Assembly (NCBI GenBank): GCA_030550295.1
Contig: JAUQPQ010000022.1
Span: forward strand, 1-20,533
Source of the DNA: Chloroflexota bacterium
Lineage (GTDB): Bacteria > Chloroflexota > Dehalococcoidia > SM23-28-2 > HRBIN24
DNA length: 20,533 nt
Direction of reading: 5' to 3'
Shown here one piece after another: positions 6,060-13,609 of the stretch; position 1 is the stretch's first letter; the number at the start of each line of letters is the position of its first letter. A program made the translations under genes and the position numbers. A model generated the notes under the pieces. That model worked only from the letters and a program-made list of their open reading frames with translations, did not search any database and was not told the DNA's origin.

Positions 6060-7730
6060 TTAAATTATCGGCTCCTCTTGATAAACGCCGAAGACTTCCC
6101 TCATGACATCGCAGATCTCGCCTAGGGTGCAATAGGCCTTGACGGCGTCGATAAGGTGGGGCATGACGTTATCTTGGCCCCGGCAGGCCTGCTCCAGCCT
6201 TCGCAGAAGACGGGCCACCTCCCGGTTGTCCCTCTCACGCCTGAGCTCCCGAAGTCGCTCCACCTGTCGCCTGTATCCCTCACCTGTGGGGTCCACCCTC
6301 AAGATGGGTATTTCAACGGGCTCGTCCAAGAGGTACTGGTTCACCCCCACTATCACCCGGCACCCCTCGTCCACCTCCTGCTGGTAGCGGTAAGAGGCAT
6401 CGGCTATCTCCCGCTGGAAGAAGCCCACCTTTATAGCTGGGATCACCCCACCCAAATCGTCGATACGTCGGAAGTAGGCCCGTGCCCCTTCTTCTAGCTC
6501 TCGGGTTAGGGCCTCCAAAAAGTAGCTCCCGCCCAAGGGGTCCACAGTGTTGGTCACCCCCGATTCATGGGCGATGACCTGCTGGATGCGCAGGGCGAGC
6601 CTTGCTGCCTTTTCAGTGGGCAGGCCTAAAGCCTCGTCCCAGGAGTTGGTGTGGAGGGACTGGGTACCTCCTAGCACCGCTGCTAACGCCTGGATGGTAG
6701 TGCGGATCAGGTTCACCTCTGGCTGCTGGGCAGTAAGGCTGCACCCAGCCGTCTGGGTGTGGAAGCGCATCCACCAAGACCTGGGGTCTTTGGCCCCAAA
6801 GGTCTCTCGCATCTCCTGGGCCCAGATGCGCCTGGCTGCCCTAAACTTGGCTATCTCCTCAAAGAAGTCGTTGTGGCAGTTGAAGAAGAAGGAGAAGGTG
6901 GGAGCAAACTCGTCTATATTCAGGCCCCGCTCCAAACACCAACGGACATACTCGAAGCCGTCGGCCAGGGTGAAGGCCAGCTCCTGGACGGCCGTGGAGC
7001 CGGCCTCTCGGATATGGTAACCGGATATACTTATGGGGTGCCATTTGGGCACCTGCTGAACGCAGAACTCCACCGTGTCCACCACTAGACGCATGGACGG
7101 CTCCGGCGGGAACAAGAACTCCTTCTGAGCGATGTACTCCTTCAGGATGTCGTTCTGGATGGTGCCACGCAGTTGCCCCCTTGGCACCCCTTGCTTGTCG
7201 GCCACCGCTATGTACATGGCCCAGATGACTGCAGCCGGGGAGTTTATGGTCATAGAGGTGCTTATCTCCCCCAGGGGGATGCCTTCCAACAGGATCTCCA
7301 TATCCCGAAGTGACGATACAGCCACTCCACACTTGCCAAACTCCCCCTCAGCCAAGGGGTGATCGGAGTCATAGCCGTAGAGGGTTGGAAGGTCGAAGGC
7401 GATGGAGAGCCCAGTTTGCCCCTGGGCTAATAGGTATTTGAAGCGGGCGTTCGTCTCCTCGGCCAGGCCGAAGCCCGAAAACTGGCGCATCGTCCATACC
7501 TTGCCCCTGTATCCCGTGGGATATATGCCACGGGTGAAGGGGTACTCCCCTGGATACCCTATGTCCCTAAGGTAATCCAGATCAGCCACGTCAGTGGGGT
7601 CGTAGACGCGCCTGACAGGGATCCCCGCAAGGGTTGTGAACTCCCTCTGCCGCTCCGGCCACTGTGCCTCCACCCGCTCCTCCCAGCGCCTACGATGTTC
7701 TTTCAGCTCCCAAGAACGCTCCTCGTCCAT
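6060..7730 (-). CDS. Methylmalonyl-CoA mutase-type large subunit, catalytic TIM-barrel only
   Basis: The 556-residue product covers the acyl-CoA mutase barrel and lacks the C-terminal B12-binding domain, as in split mutases where that domain is a separate small subunit; the partner is not in this window. Landmarks: PFTRGIYPTGY (64-74), WTMRQFSGFG (79-88), AFDLPTLYGYDSDHP (111-125), GTIQNDILKEY (189-199), PPEPSMR with Arg214, SISGYH with His239, FHTQTAGCSLTAQQP and GGTQSLHTNSWDEALGLP. Arg214 matches the methylmalonyl-CoA-binding Arg (Gln in isobutyryl-CoA mutase) and Tyr74 the substrate-contacting Tyr, favouring a dicarboxylic acyl-CoA substrate. The usual TMY motif is TGY (Gly73). AGAGGT precedes the ATG. 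The role is probably propionate/succinyl-CoA interconversion. Confidence 0.92.
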   Translation of the reverse strand: MDEERSWELKEHRRRWEERVEAQWPERQREFTTLAGIPVRRVYDPTDVADLDYLRDIGYPGEYPFTRGIYPTGYRGKVWTMRQFSGFGLAEETNARFKYLLAQGQTGLSIAFDLPTLYGYDSDHPLAEGEFGKCGVAVSSLRDMEILLEGIPLGEISTSMTINSPAAVIWAMYIAVADKQGVPRGQLRGTIQNDILKEYIAQKEFLFPPEPSMRLVVDTVEFCVQQVPKWHPISISGYHIREAGSTAVQELAFTLADGFEYVRWCLERGLNIDEFAPTFSFFFNCHNDFFEEIAKFRAARRIWAQEMRETFGAKDPRSWWMRFHTQTAGCSLTAQQPEVNLIRTTIQALAAVLGGTQSLHTNSWDEALGLPTEKAARLALRIQQVIAHESGVTNTVDPLGGSYFLEALTRELEEGARAYFRRIDDLGGVIPAIKVGFFQREIADASYRYQQEVDEGCRVIVGVNQYLLDEPVEIPILRVDPTGEGYRRQVERLRELRRERDNREVARLLRRLEQACRGQDNVMPHLIDAVKAYCTLGEICDVMREVFGVYQEEPII

Positions 7731-7775
7731 GCCTACCTCTGCAGGGCCATTTTAGACCTTACTCCCACCGTGACA

Positions 7776-8516
7776 CTAGCCCCATGGCACCAAGAGACGA
7801 TGGGGAAGGGCATCCCACAGGAAGAGGCCCACGCCTCCCCCTAGGGCCAAGAAGGGCCCATAGGGCATGTAATGCCCCCGGCGAGCTAACCGGAACAGGA
7901 GTAGCAAGGCAGCCCCCACCCCTCCTGCCAATACTCCCACCATTAGGGCCCCCACCACCCTTGGGAAGCCAACCACCGCCCCTATAAAGATGGCGAGCTT
8001 CACATCCCCTGCCCCCAGACCTCCCCTCAGCAAGAGATAAGCCAATCCCAAGGCTATAGCGCCAAAGCCAGCGCCAGCTGCGGCCTCAACAGGGCCTCGC
8101 CCCTCCCAGCCCCATGATAAGACCAAGGCCAAAAAGGTAGCGGTATAGGTGAGGCGGTTGGGCAAAAGCCTCCTCTCCAAATCGGTGATGGTTAAGGCCA
8201 AAAGGACAACCCCAAAAAGGGCCCCTAAGAGGGCAGGCCCTATTTGGGGGCCTAAGGAGAAGTAGGAAGCTACACCTAACCCCCCACCAGCTATGGGCAG
8301 GACCAGGGCCCTAACAGGTAGAGGACAGGCACATCGATGGCAGGTGAGAGACGAGGCCAAAACGCCCACCACCGGCAATAAAGAGGCCCCACCCACACCT
8401 AGGCCGCACTCCTGACAAAGGAGAAGCCCCCTCCACCGCCTCTCCCCATACAGGTAGCTCCACCCCAAGCCCAGTAAGTGGCCCACCAGAAGGCCCAAAA
8501 GCCCAGGCGCCCACAT
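7776..8516 (-). CDS. Prepilin peptidase (type IV leader peptidase, A24 family)
   Basis: A polytopic membrane aspartyl protease that cleaves, and in many species N-methylates, type IV prepilin-like proteins. In numbering from the upstream GTG at 8537: the zinc-type motif C-x2-C-x21-C-x2-C is at Cys41, 44, 66 and 69; the first catalytic Asp is Asp119 in TDLERRLLPN; and the second lies in the GxGD motif, GAGD 175-178. About seven hydrophobic helices are visible, and the C-terminal PYGPFLALGG is typical. I place the start at the ATG ending at 8516, because AAGG lies about 8 nt upstream while the GTG at 8537 has no clear ribosome site; the choice is uncertain. The usual GSFLNVVIYR N-terminal signature is degraded. 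No pilin genes are nearby. Confidence 0.88.
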   Translation of the reverse strand: MWAPGLLGLLVGHLLGLGWSYLYGERRWRGLLLCQECGLGVGGASLLPVVGVLASSLTCHRCACPLPVRALVLPIAGGGLGVASYFSLGPQIGPALLGALFGVVLLALTITDLERRLLPNRLTYTATFLALVLSWGWEGRGPVEAAAGAGFGAIALGLAYLLLRGGLGAGDVKLAIFIGAVVGFPRVVGALMVGVLAGGVGAALLLLFRLARRGHYMPYGPFLALGGGVGLFLWDALPHRLLVPWG

Positions 8517-8586
8517 CCTAACTGCCTTGTATAACACAAGCCAGCCCCTGGATAAACGAAAGGCCTCTGCCCCCAGCTAGCCGGTG

Positions 8587-8592
8587 TAAAAT
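8587..8592 (+). promoter_or_regulatory. Weak candidate -10 (TAAAAT) upstream of the molybdenum operon
   Basis: TAAAAT at 8587-8592 resembles the -10 hexamer seen ahead of gyrB, but no convincing -35 box lies 17 nt upstream. A second AT-rich candidate, TTTAAT at 8701-8706, is nearer the gene. The actual start point of the operon is therefore unresolved. Confidence 0.25.
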
Positions 8593-8604
8593 TGTGGCGT
8601 GATA

Positions 8605-8632
8605 CCTTAGGAGGCTAAGGGCCTTAGGACCC
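8605..8632. promoter_or_regulatory. Three alternating CCTTAG half-sites / DosR-box-like site 3
   Basis: The stretch contains CCTTAG-GAGG-CTAAGG (perfect 6-bp inverted repeat, 8605-8620) and then CTAAGG-G-CCTTAG (8615-8627, a second perfect repeat sharing the middle arm). GGGCCTTAGGACCC (8619-8632) matches the DosR-box core at 11/14. The overlapping word at 8611-8624 matches site 2 at 11/14. It lies about 120 nt before the molybdenum oxidoreductase gene in the 237-nt region divergent from the prepilin peptidase. Binding by the DosR-like regulator is inferred, not shown; the repeat could also be an RNA hairpin. Confidence 0.45.
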
Positions 8633-8753
8633 AAAGAGGGTTGAGACCATTGGGCCAGAAATTTGTGACTAACGTCCCATATGGACCACATCCGCCTCCG
8701 TTTAATCTTCTGAAAAGAGCGAGCCTCCTCATGGCCTACAGGGGGTGATGGCT

Positions 8754-11330
8754 ATGGCCCTTAAGGTGAGCAGGAGGACTTTCCTAAAGGGGGCAGCAGC
8801 AGCGGGAGGGGTAGCGGCAGCTTCTGCCTTCCTTTACAGGAACCTAGAGACCTTAGCTGGCCCTGAAGGAGAAGCCCGATCATCGGCCGCCCCGTCGGAA
8901 GAGTGGGTGCCCACTACCTGCTGGATAGGCAAGCAGGACTGCGGCATACTGGCCCGGCGCATCGGCGGGCGGGTGGTAAAGCTAGAAGGGAACGCTGCTC
9001 ATCCCCGGAACCTAGGCACCCTATGCCCCAAGGGAGTGGCCCAGATCAGTGCCCTCTACGATCCCAACCGCGTGCGCACTCCCCTAATACGCACCAACGA
9101 GAAGGGGATACCTGGCCAATTTCGCACTGCCTCTTGGGAAGAGGCCCTCAATCTGGTAGCGTCCAAGATCCGGGAGGCCCAAGCCAAAGGGGCTAAGACG
9201 GTGATATGGCAGAAAGGGAGGAGCAAGTCTGGCCCCCTCTACGACAACGCCTTCACGGCCGCTCTAGGCGCCGTCAAGCTCCACCACGGCGCCTTCTGCT
9301 CCGATGCCGGCTACCGGGCCAGCGAGTACACCTTGGGCCTTAACGGCGTCCTCCACCCTGACTTTAAGTACACCAACCTCCTCCTCTCGTGGGGCTGGAA
9401 CATCACTGCCGGCGGTGGCAATAAGCTGTGCTGGATCACCTTCCCCCGCCAGCTAGTTGAGGCGAGAGAGAGGGGGATGAAGGTGGTTCACATAGATCCC
9501 CGTCTCCACAGCGCCGGCCCTCACGCCGACTGGTGGATACCCATCCGCCCAGGCAGCGATCTCGCCCTAGCCTTGGCCCTTATCCATCAGGTCATAGCCC
9601 AGGGTTCTATAGACAGGGCATACCTCGTCAACTACACCAATGCCCCCTTCCTTGTTCAGGAAGATGGCACCTTCTTGCGCCTGGAGGGGAAGGAACAAGT
9701 ATGGGACGAAGGGTCGGGTGCCCCAAGGCCCTACGATGCCCCAGGCGTGCGGCCTGCCCTGGAGGGCACCTTCCAATGGCAGGGGAGGCGTTTGCGCACC
9801 GCCTTCCAAGTCCTTAAGGAGCACGTCCAGGGCTACACGCCCGATTGGGCAGCATCTATATGTGATGTCCCCGCAGAGGAGATACGTCGCCTGGCCAAGG
9901 CGCTGGCTGAGAACGCCCAAATTGGCGCCACCATCTCCCTTGGGGGCAAGGTGCTCCCCCTGCGGCCAGTGGCCATCCACACCTACCATCTCGCCCAGCA
10001 GGAGTTAGGCTTCCAGGCCACACGGGCCATGGCGATCTTGATGATGCTCTTAGGGAGCCCAGGTGCCGTGGGCGGCCAAAGGGTCGACTTCACCTGGAAG
10101 ATCCACGCCAACTTCCAGAAGTTTGGTGAGGCCAAGCTCGCCAACCCACCCTACAACATCTGGCTGGAGAACTCCGAGTTCTTCCCCATCAACAGCAACA
10201 ACTCGGCCATCGTGGCCTTGGCCCTCAAAGACCCTGAGGCCTGGAAGGTGGACAAGGCGCAGCTGCCCCAGGTGATGATCATCCATATGAGCAACCCCCT
10301 CCTGGCGTTCGGCTCCAGCCAGGACATATTGGAAGGGTTTAAGCGCATCCCCTTCATCGTCGTCCTAGATGCCTGGATCTCTAAGACGGCCGACCTTTTG
10401 GCAGACGTTATCCTACCTGCATCCACCCTGGAAAAGTACGAGGGTCCCCTCTCAGCAACCGACCAGTACGTGGATGCCGTCGCCTTGCGCCTTCCCGTCA
10501 TGGATCCGTTGGGGGAGAGCCGTGGGGAGCTGGAGATATACCTGGACCTGGCAGAAAGGCTGGGGATTTTGGACAAATTCATTGAGAACATCAATAAGGA
10601 GCTGAACCTCAAGGCCCCCAATACCCTCCCCAAGGGGCGCAAGCCCACTCCCAGGGAGATCTTCGACCTGTGGGCCAAGTCGCAGGGCCTAAGTGAGGGC
10701 ATCGCCTACTTTGAAAGGAACGGCGTGTGGGTGAAGGGGGAGATACCCATAGCCCAGCAGTACGGGTACGCCCAAGACCCTCCCTTTGGTGGCATCCGCC
10801 ACCGGTTATACGGCGAGTCCCTCCTCCTGATGCAGCGCCAGATGCAGGCCCGGGGGGTAAGCGAAATCTTCTGGCGCGACTACACCCCCCTACCCACCTG
10901 GCGCAAGCCCACTATGGAACAGTCGCCCCCCCAGTATGACCTATACCTCATATCCTTCAAGCTCATCGAGTTCAAGCAGGCAAGAGGCACCAACCTACCC
11001 CTAGTAGCAGAGCTAGCCCCTGCCCAGAGGCTGTGGATGAACCCCAAGGCCGCCAAGGCGCGGGGCATCAAGGACGGCGACGAGGTATGGGTGGAGTCCC
11101 ACAACGCCGTCACAGGCCAGACGAAGAGGGCCAAAGTCAAAGTCTTCCTTACCGAGGCTATAAGGCCCGATACCGTTGGCCTTCCTCACCACTACGGTGA
11201 CATCGCACGCCACCCTTGGAGCGAAGGCCAAGGGCCAGGGGCAGCTGAGCTCTTCTTCACCGGCCCCGGCTACATAGCCAACACCGCCGACCAGAGCTTC
11301 CTGGTGAAGGTGAGGGTCTATAAGGCGTGA
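8754..11330 (+). CDS. Tat-exported molybdopterin oxidoreductase catalytic subunit (CISM A subunit)
   Basis: I chose the ATG at 8754 because GGGGGTG (8741-8747) is well spaced from it; GTG 8745 and ATG 8748 also fit. The 858-residue product opens with a Tat signal (SRRTFLK at 6-12, then an Ala-rich hydrophobic segment). The N-terminal Fe-S motif is Cys56-x6-Cys63-x27-Cys91; the second cysteine of the usual C-x2-C-x3-C is Gly59. HHGAFCSDAG contains Cys182, the likely Mo ligand by position. The MopB_CT cofactor-binding domain occupies about the last 130 residues (ERLxxNPxxAxxxGIxDGDxVxVES-like). The family is DMSO reductase/polysulfide reductase-like; the substrate cannot be predicted. It heads an A-B-C operon with a TorD chaperone and acts on the outer membrane face. 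Confidence 0.88.
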   Translation: MALKVSRRTFLKGAAAAGGVAAASAFLYRNLETLAGPEGEARSSAAPSEEWVPTTCWIGKQDCGILARRIGGRVVKLEGNAAHPRNLGTLCPKGVAQISALYDPNRVRTPLIRTNEKGIPGQFRTASWEEALNLVASKIREAQAKGAKTVIWQKGRSKSGPLYDNAFTAALGAVKLHHGAFCSDAGYRASEYTLGLNGVLHPDFKYTNLLLSWGWNITAGGGNKLCWITFPRQLVEARERGMKVVHIDPRLHSAGPHADWWIPIRPGSDLALALALIHQVIAQGSIDRAYLVNYTNAPFLVQEDGTFLRLEGKEQVWDEGSGAPRPYDAPGVRPALEGTFQWQGRRLRTAFQVLKEHVQGYTPDWAASICDVPAEEIRRLAKALAENAQIGATISLGGKVLPLRPVAIHTYHLAQQELGFQATRAMAILMMLLGSPGAVGGQRVDFTWKIHANFQKFGEAKLANPPYNIWLENSEFFPINSNNSAIVALALKDPEAWKVDKAQLPQVMIIHMSNPLLAFGSSQDILEGFKRIPFIVVLDAWISKTADLLADVILPASTLEKYEGPLSATDQYVDAVALRLPVMDPLGESRGELEIYLDLAERLGILDKFIENINKELNLKAPNTLPKGRKPTPREIFDLWAKSQGLSEGIAYFERNGVWVKGEIPIAQQYGYAQDPPFGGIRHRLYGESLLLMQRQMQARGVSEIFWRDYTPLPTWRKPTMEQSPPQYDLYLISFKLIEFKQARGTNLPLVAELAPAQRLWMNPKAAKARGIKDGDEVWVESHNAVTGQTKRAKVKVFLTEAIRPDTVGLPHHYGDIARHPWSEGQGPGAAELFFTGPGYIANTADQSFLVKVRVYKA

Positions 11331-11346
11331 GAGGAGGTAGATGGCC

Positions 11347-12093
11347 ATGCCCCGTTATGCCATGACCATCGATCTGAGCCGGTGTATGGGATGCCGGGCA
11401 TGCATGGTGGCCTGCAAGGTGGAGAACAATACCCCTGAGGCCCACTTCTGGATGTACGTCTTCCGCTTCGAAGAGGAAGAGTACCCAAAGACAAGGGTCT
11501 GGTTCTTGCCCCGCCCCTGCCAACACTGCGATAACGCCCCCTGTGTCAAGGTGTGTCCCGTGGGCGCCCGCTATAAGCGGGATGACGGCCTAGTGCTCAC
11601 CGACTTCCAGCGGTGCATCGGCTGCAGGTACTGCGAGGTGGCCTGCCCCTACGGGGTGAACTACTTCCACTGGAAGCACCCCGATAAGGCCCAGTACCTG
11701 GACTACACCGACGACCCCGAGGTGAAATCCCGCACCAACAATACAATGCCCCCCTACCGCAACCCCGACGCCGATCTGCGCTACGGTCCGGAAGAGCGCC
11801 TAACTGCTGGCGCCCACCACTACCGTGGCGTGATAGGGAAGTGCACCTTCTGCGTCCACCGGGTGGAGAAAGGGTTGGAGCCAGCCTGCGTGGCCAACTG
11901 CCCCGTGCGGGTCTTCGAGTTTGGCGACTTGGACGACCCCAATAGCATCGTGTCCCAGAAGCTGCGCACCAACCCTCACTTCCGCCTCCTCGAGGAGGAA
12001 GGGACGAAACCTAGGGTCTACTACCTGATGGGCAACCCGCCCTCCCCCGAGGTGCGACAGGTGATGCCCGTGAAAGGAGGTAAGAGAGGATGA
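11347..12093 (+). CDS. Four-cluster ferredoxin subunit (NrfC/PsrB/DmsB-like, CISM B subunit)
   Basis: ATG 11347 is preferred over ATG 11341, because AGGAGGT (11332-11338) would be only 2 nt from 11341 but 8 nt from 11347. The 248-residue product has sixteen cysteines in four [4Fe-4S] motifs: Cys13/16/19/23; Cys58/61/66/70; Cys90/93/96/100; and Cys166/169/181/185, the last with the long spacing usual for this family. It has no signal peptide; B subunits are normally co-exported with the Tat-signal A subunit. It carries electrons between the Mo catalytic subunit and the NrfD membrane subunit. The gene starts 16 nt after the A-subunit stop and overlaps nrfD by ATGA. Confidence 0.92.
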   Translation: MPRYAMTIDLSRCMGCRACMVACKVENNTPEAHFWMYVFRFEEEEYPKTRVWFLPRPCQHCDNAPCVKVCPVGARYKRDDGLVLTDFQRCIGCRYCEVACPYGVNYFHWKHPDKAQYLDYTDDPEVKSRTNNTMPPYRNPDADLRYGPEERLTAGAHHYRGVIGKCTFCVHRVEKGLEPACVANCPVRVFEFGDLDDPNSIVSQKLRTNPHFRLLEEEGTKPRVYYLMGNPPSPEVRQVMPVKGGKRG

Positions 12094-13382
12094 GCGGCCG
12101 GGCGGTAGCCCTCCCTTATGGCGTAGGCAGAATAAGCCTTGGCTGGCTAGCCCTGGTGGCAATAGCAGCTGCCCTAGTAGGCGTAGGCGCATTCGCCTAC
12201 GCCATTCAGGAGTTGGAAGGCCCAATAGCCACTGGCCTACGTGACTGGGGCACCATGGGCGGAGCCACATGGGGGTTATATGTATCCTTCATCGTCTACT
12301 TCGTGGGTGTGAGCTTTGCCGGGATAACGGTGGCAGCCCTCATCAGGATCTTGGGCCTTACCTATCTGCGTCCCATCTCAAGGGTGGCCGAGCTGCTCAC
12401 CATCGTTTCCCTCATCTTGGGCGCCTTATCGGTCTTGGCTGACCTGGGCCAGCCGTTGCGGGGCATCGCAAACCTGTTCCGTTATGCTCGTCCCCAATCG
12501 CCCTTCTTTGGCACCTTCACCATGGTGATTGCTGGTTATCTCTTTGCAAGCCTGGTCTACTTCTATCTGGCTGGGCGCCGCGATGCCTACCTTATGGCCC
12601 AATATCCCAGCCCATTGCGTTGGCTATACCGCGCTTGGGCCGCTGGCTACCAGGATACGCCCGAGGAGAAGGCCCGCCACGAGCGCATCTCCTTCTGGTT
12701 GGCCCTGGGCATCCTACCTCTGCTGGTCATCGCCCACTCCACCCTGGGTCTGGTGTTCGGCCTTATGGGGGGTAGGCCGGGCTGGTTCAGCGCCTTGCAG
12801 GCCCCTGGATTTGTGGTGCTAGCAGGAGTTTCCGGCATCGGCCACATCATTGTCCTGGCTGCCCTCTTGCGCTGGTCCTTGGGCCTTAGAGATCAGCCGG
12901 AGATGGCCGCCTTCCGCTGGCTAGGGCAGGCCCTTTTGGTGCTGGGCATAATCTACATCTACTTCACCATCGTGGAGATGGTGACGGCTGGCTACGCCGG
13001 CCGCGAGCATGAGCAGAGGTTGGCCAAGCTCGTGCTGGTGGGCTATTATGCACCCTTCTTCTGGACGGGGATGGGGGCGTTGGGCTTGGCCATAGGGTTG
13101 CTTGCTTCCCAGGCCCTCTCGGGCCGTTGGAGTATCCCCTTGCTGGTGGCTAGTGGCATCTTAGCGAACGTGACGGCGGTGGCCAAGCGCCTCATCATCG
13201 TAGTGCCCTCCCTCACCCATGGCTCCCTGCTCCCATACGGGATCGGCATGTACATACCCACATGGGTGGAGGGGGCTATCATCGCCGGCCTCATGGGCCT
13301 AGGAGCGCTGACGATCTTGCTGTTCATGAAGGCTTTCCCCATCATGGAGGTGCCGGCACCGGTTGAGGAGGTGAGGCCATGA
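12090..13382 (+). CDS. NrfD/PsrC-type quinone-interacting membrane subunit (CISM C subunit)
   Basis: The 430-residue polytopic protein has about ten hydrophobic helices (roughly 17-38, 62-85, 98-118, 137-162, 203-228, 239-262, 276-298, 313-340, 348-372 and 385-410). Family signatures are WGLYVSFIVYFVGVSFAG in the second helix, LPLLVIAHSTLGLVFG with its conserved His, GWFSALQAPGFV, and FTIVEMVTAGYAG with a conserved Glu. NrfD proteins exchange electrons with menaquinone or quinone and may move protons. Length and helix number are closer to the ten-helix HybB/ActC/DsrP branch than to eight-helix PsrC. The start overlaps the B-subunit stop by 4 nt and the end overlaps the next gene by 4 nt. Confidence 0.92.
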   Translation: MSGRAVALPYGVGRISLGWLALVAIAAALVGVGAFAYAIQELEGPIATGLRDWGTMGGATWGLYVSFIVYFVGVSFAGITVAALIRILGLTYLRPISRVAELLTIVSLILGALSVLADLGQPLRGIANLFRYARPQSPFFGTFTMVIAGYLFASLVYFYLAGRRDAYLMAQYPSPLRWLYRAWAAGYQDTPEEKARHERISFWLALGILPLLVIAHSTLGLVFGLMGGRPGWFSALQAPGFVVLAGVSGIGHIIVLAALLRWSLGLRDQPEMAAFRWLGQALLVLGIIYIYFTIVEMVTAGYAGREHEQRLAKLVLVGYYAPFFWTGMGALGLAIGLLASQALSGRWSIPLLVASGILANVTAVAKRLIIVVPSLTHGSLLPYGIGMYIPTWVEGAIIAGLMGLGALTILLFMKAFPIMEVPAPVEEVRP

Positions 13383-13609
13383 TCTCCCGGCGTGCCTGGG
13401 CCGCCTTGTTAGTGCTAACGGCAGGGATCGCCCTGATGGTGGTAAGCTATCTGGTGCTGGCTGCCCCTTGGGGCTTCCCACCCGAATCGGAGAAGTTCAG
13501 CAATCCACGTCTGGCGTTTGCACCTCTCTTGTTCATCATAGGGGTGATGATCGCCTTCCTGGCGGCCGTGGTCTATGAGCTTTGGCCCCAGAGGGGAGGT
13601 AAAGAGTAG
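13379..13609 (+). CDS. Small two-helix membrane protein in the molybdenum oxidoreductase operon
   Basis: The 76-residue product has two transmembrane helices (about 8-28 and 46-67) joined by a short loop, WGFPPESEKFSNPR, with a basic N-terminus (ISRR) and a charged C-terminus (PQRGGKE). I do not recognise a named family. It is stitched to nrfD by an ATGA overlap, which strongly supports expression and suggests a small extra subunit or assembly factor of the membrane complex. Its own end contains a strong ribosome site (GAGGGGAGGT, 13591-13600) that probably serves the chaperone gene. Confidence 0.75.
   Translation: MISRRAWAALLVLTAGIALMVVSYLVLAAPWGFPPESEKFSNPRLAFAPLLFIIGVMIAFLAAVVYELWPQRGGKE

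Noticed and set aside
6859..7332. Minus-strand alternate frame of 157 codons within the mutase gene
   Set aside because: It lies in the wrong frame of a highly conserved coding region; composition is Gly/His-rich shadow sequence.
8548..8556. DnaA-box-like TGGATAA near the prepilin peptidase start, and proximity of gyrB, as hints of a replication origin
   Set aside because: There is a single poor match, no cluster of boxes, no AT-rich unwinding region, and no dnaA or dnaN nearby.
9567..9989. Minus-strand open frame of 140 codons opposite the Mo catalytic gene
   Set aside because: It is a shadow of a strongly conserved plus-strand gene, with no recognisable motifs or ribosome site.
8754..11330. 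Selenocysteine at the Mo-ligand position of the catalytic subunit
   Set aside because: The frame is intact, with a normal Cys codon at the ligand position and no in-frame TGA.
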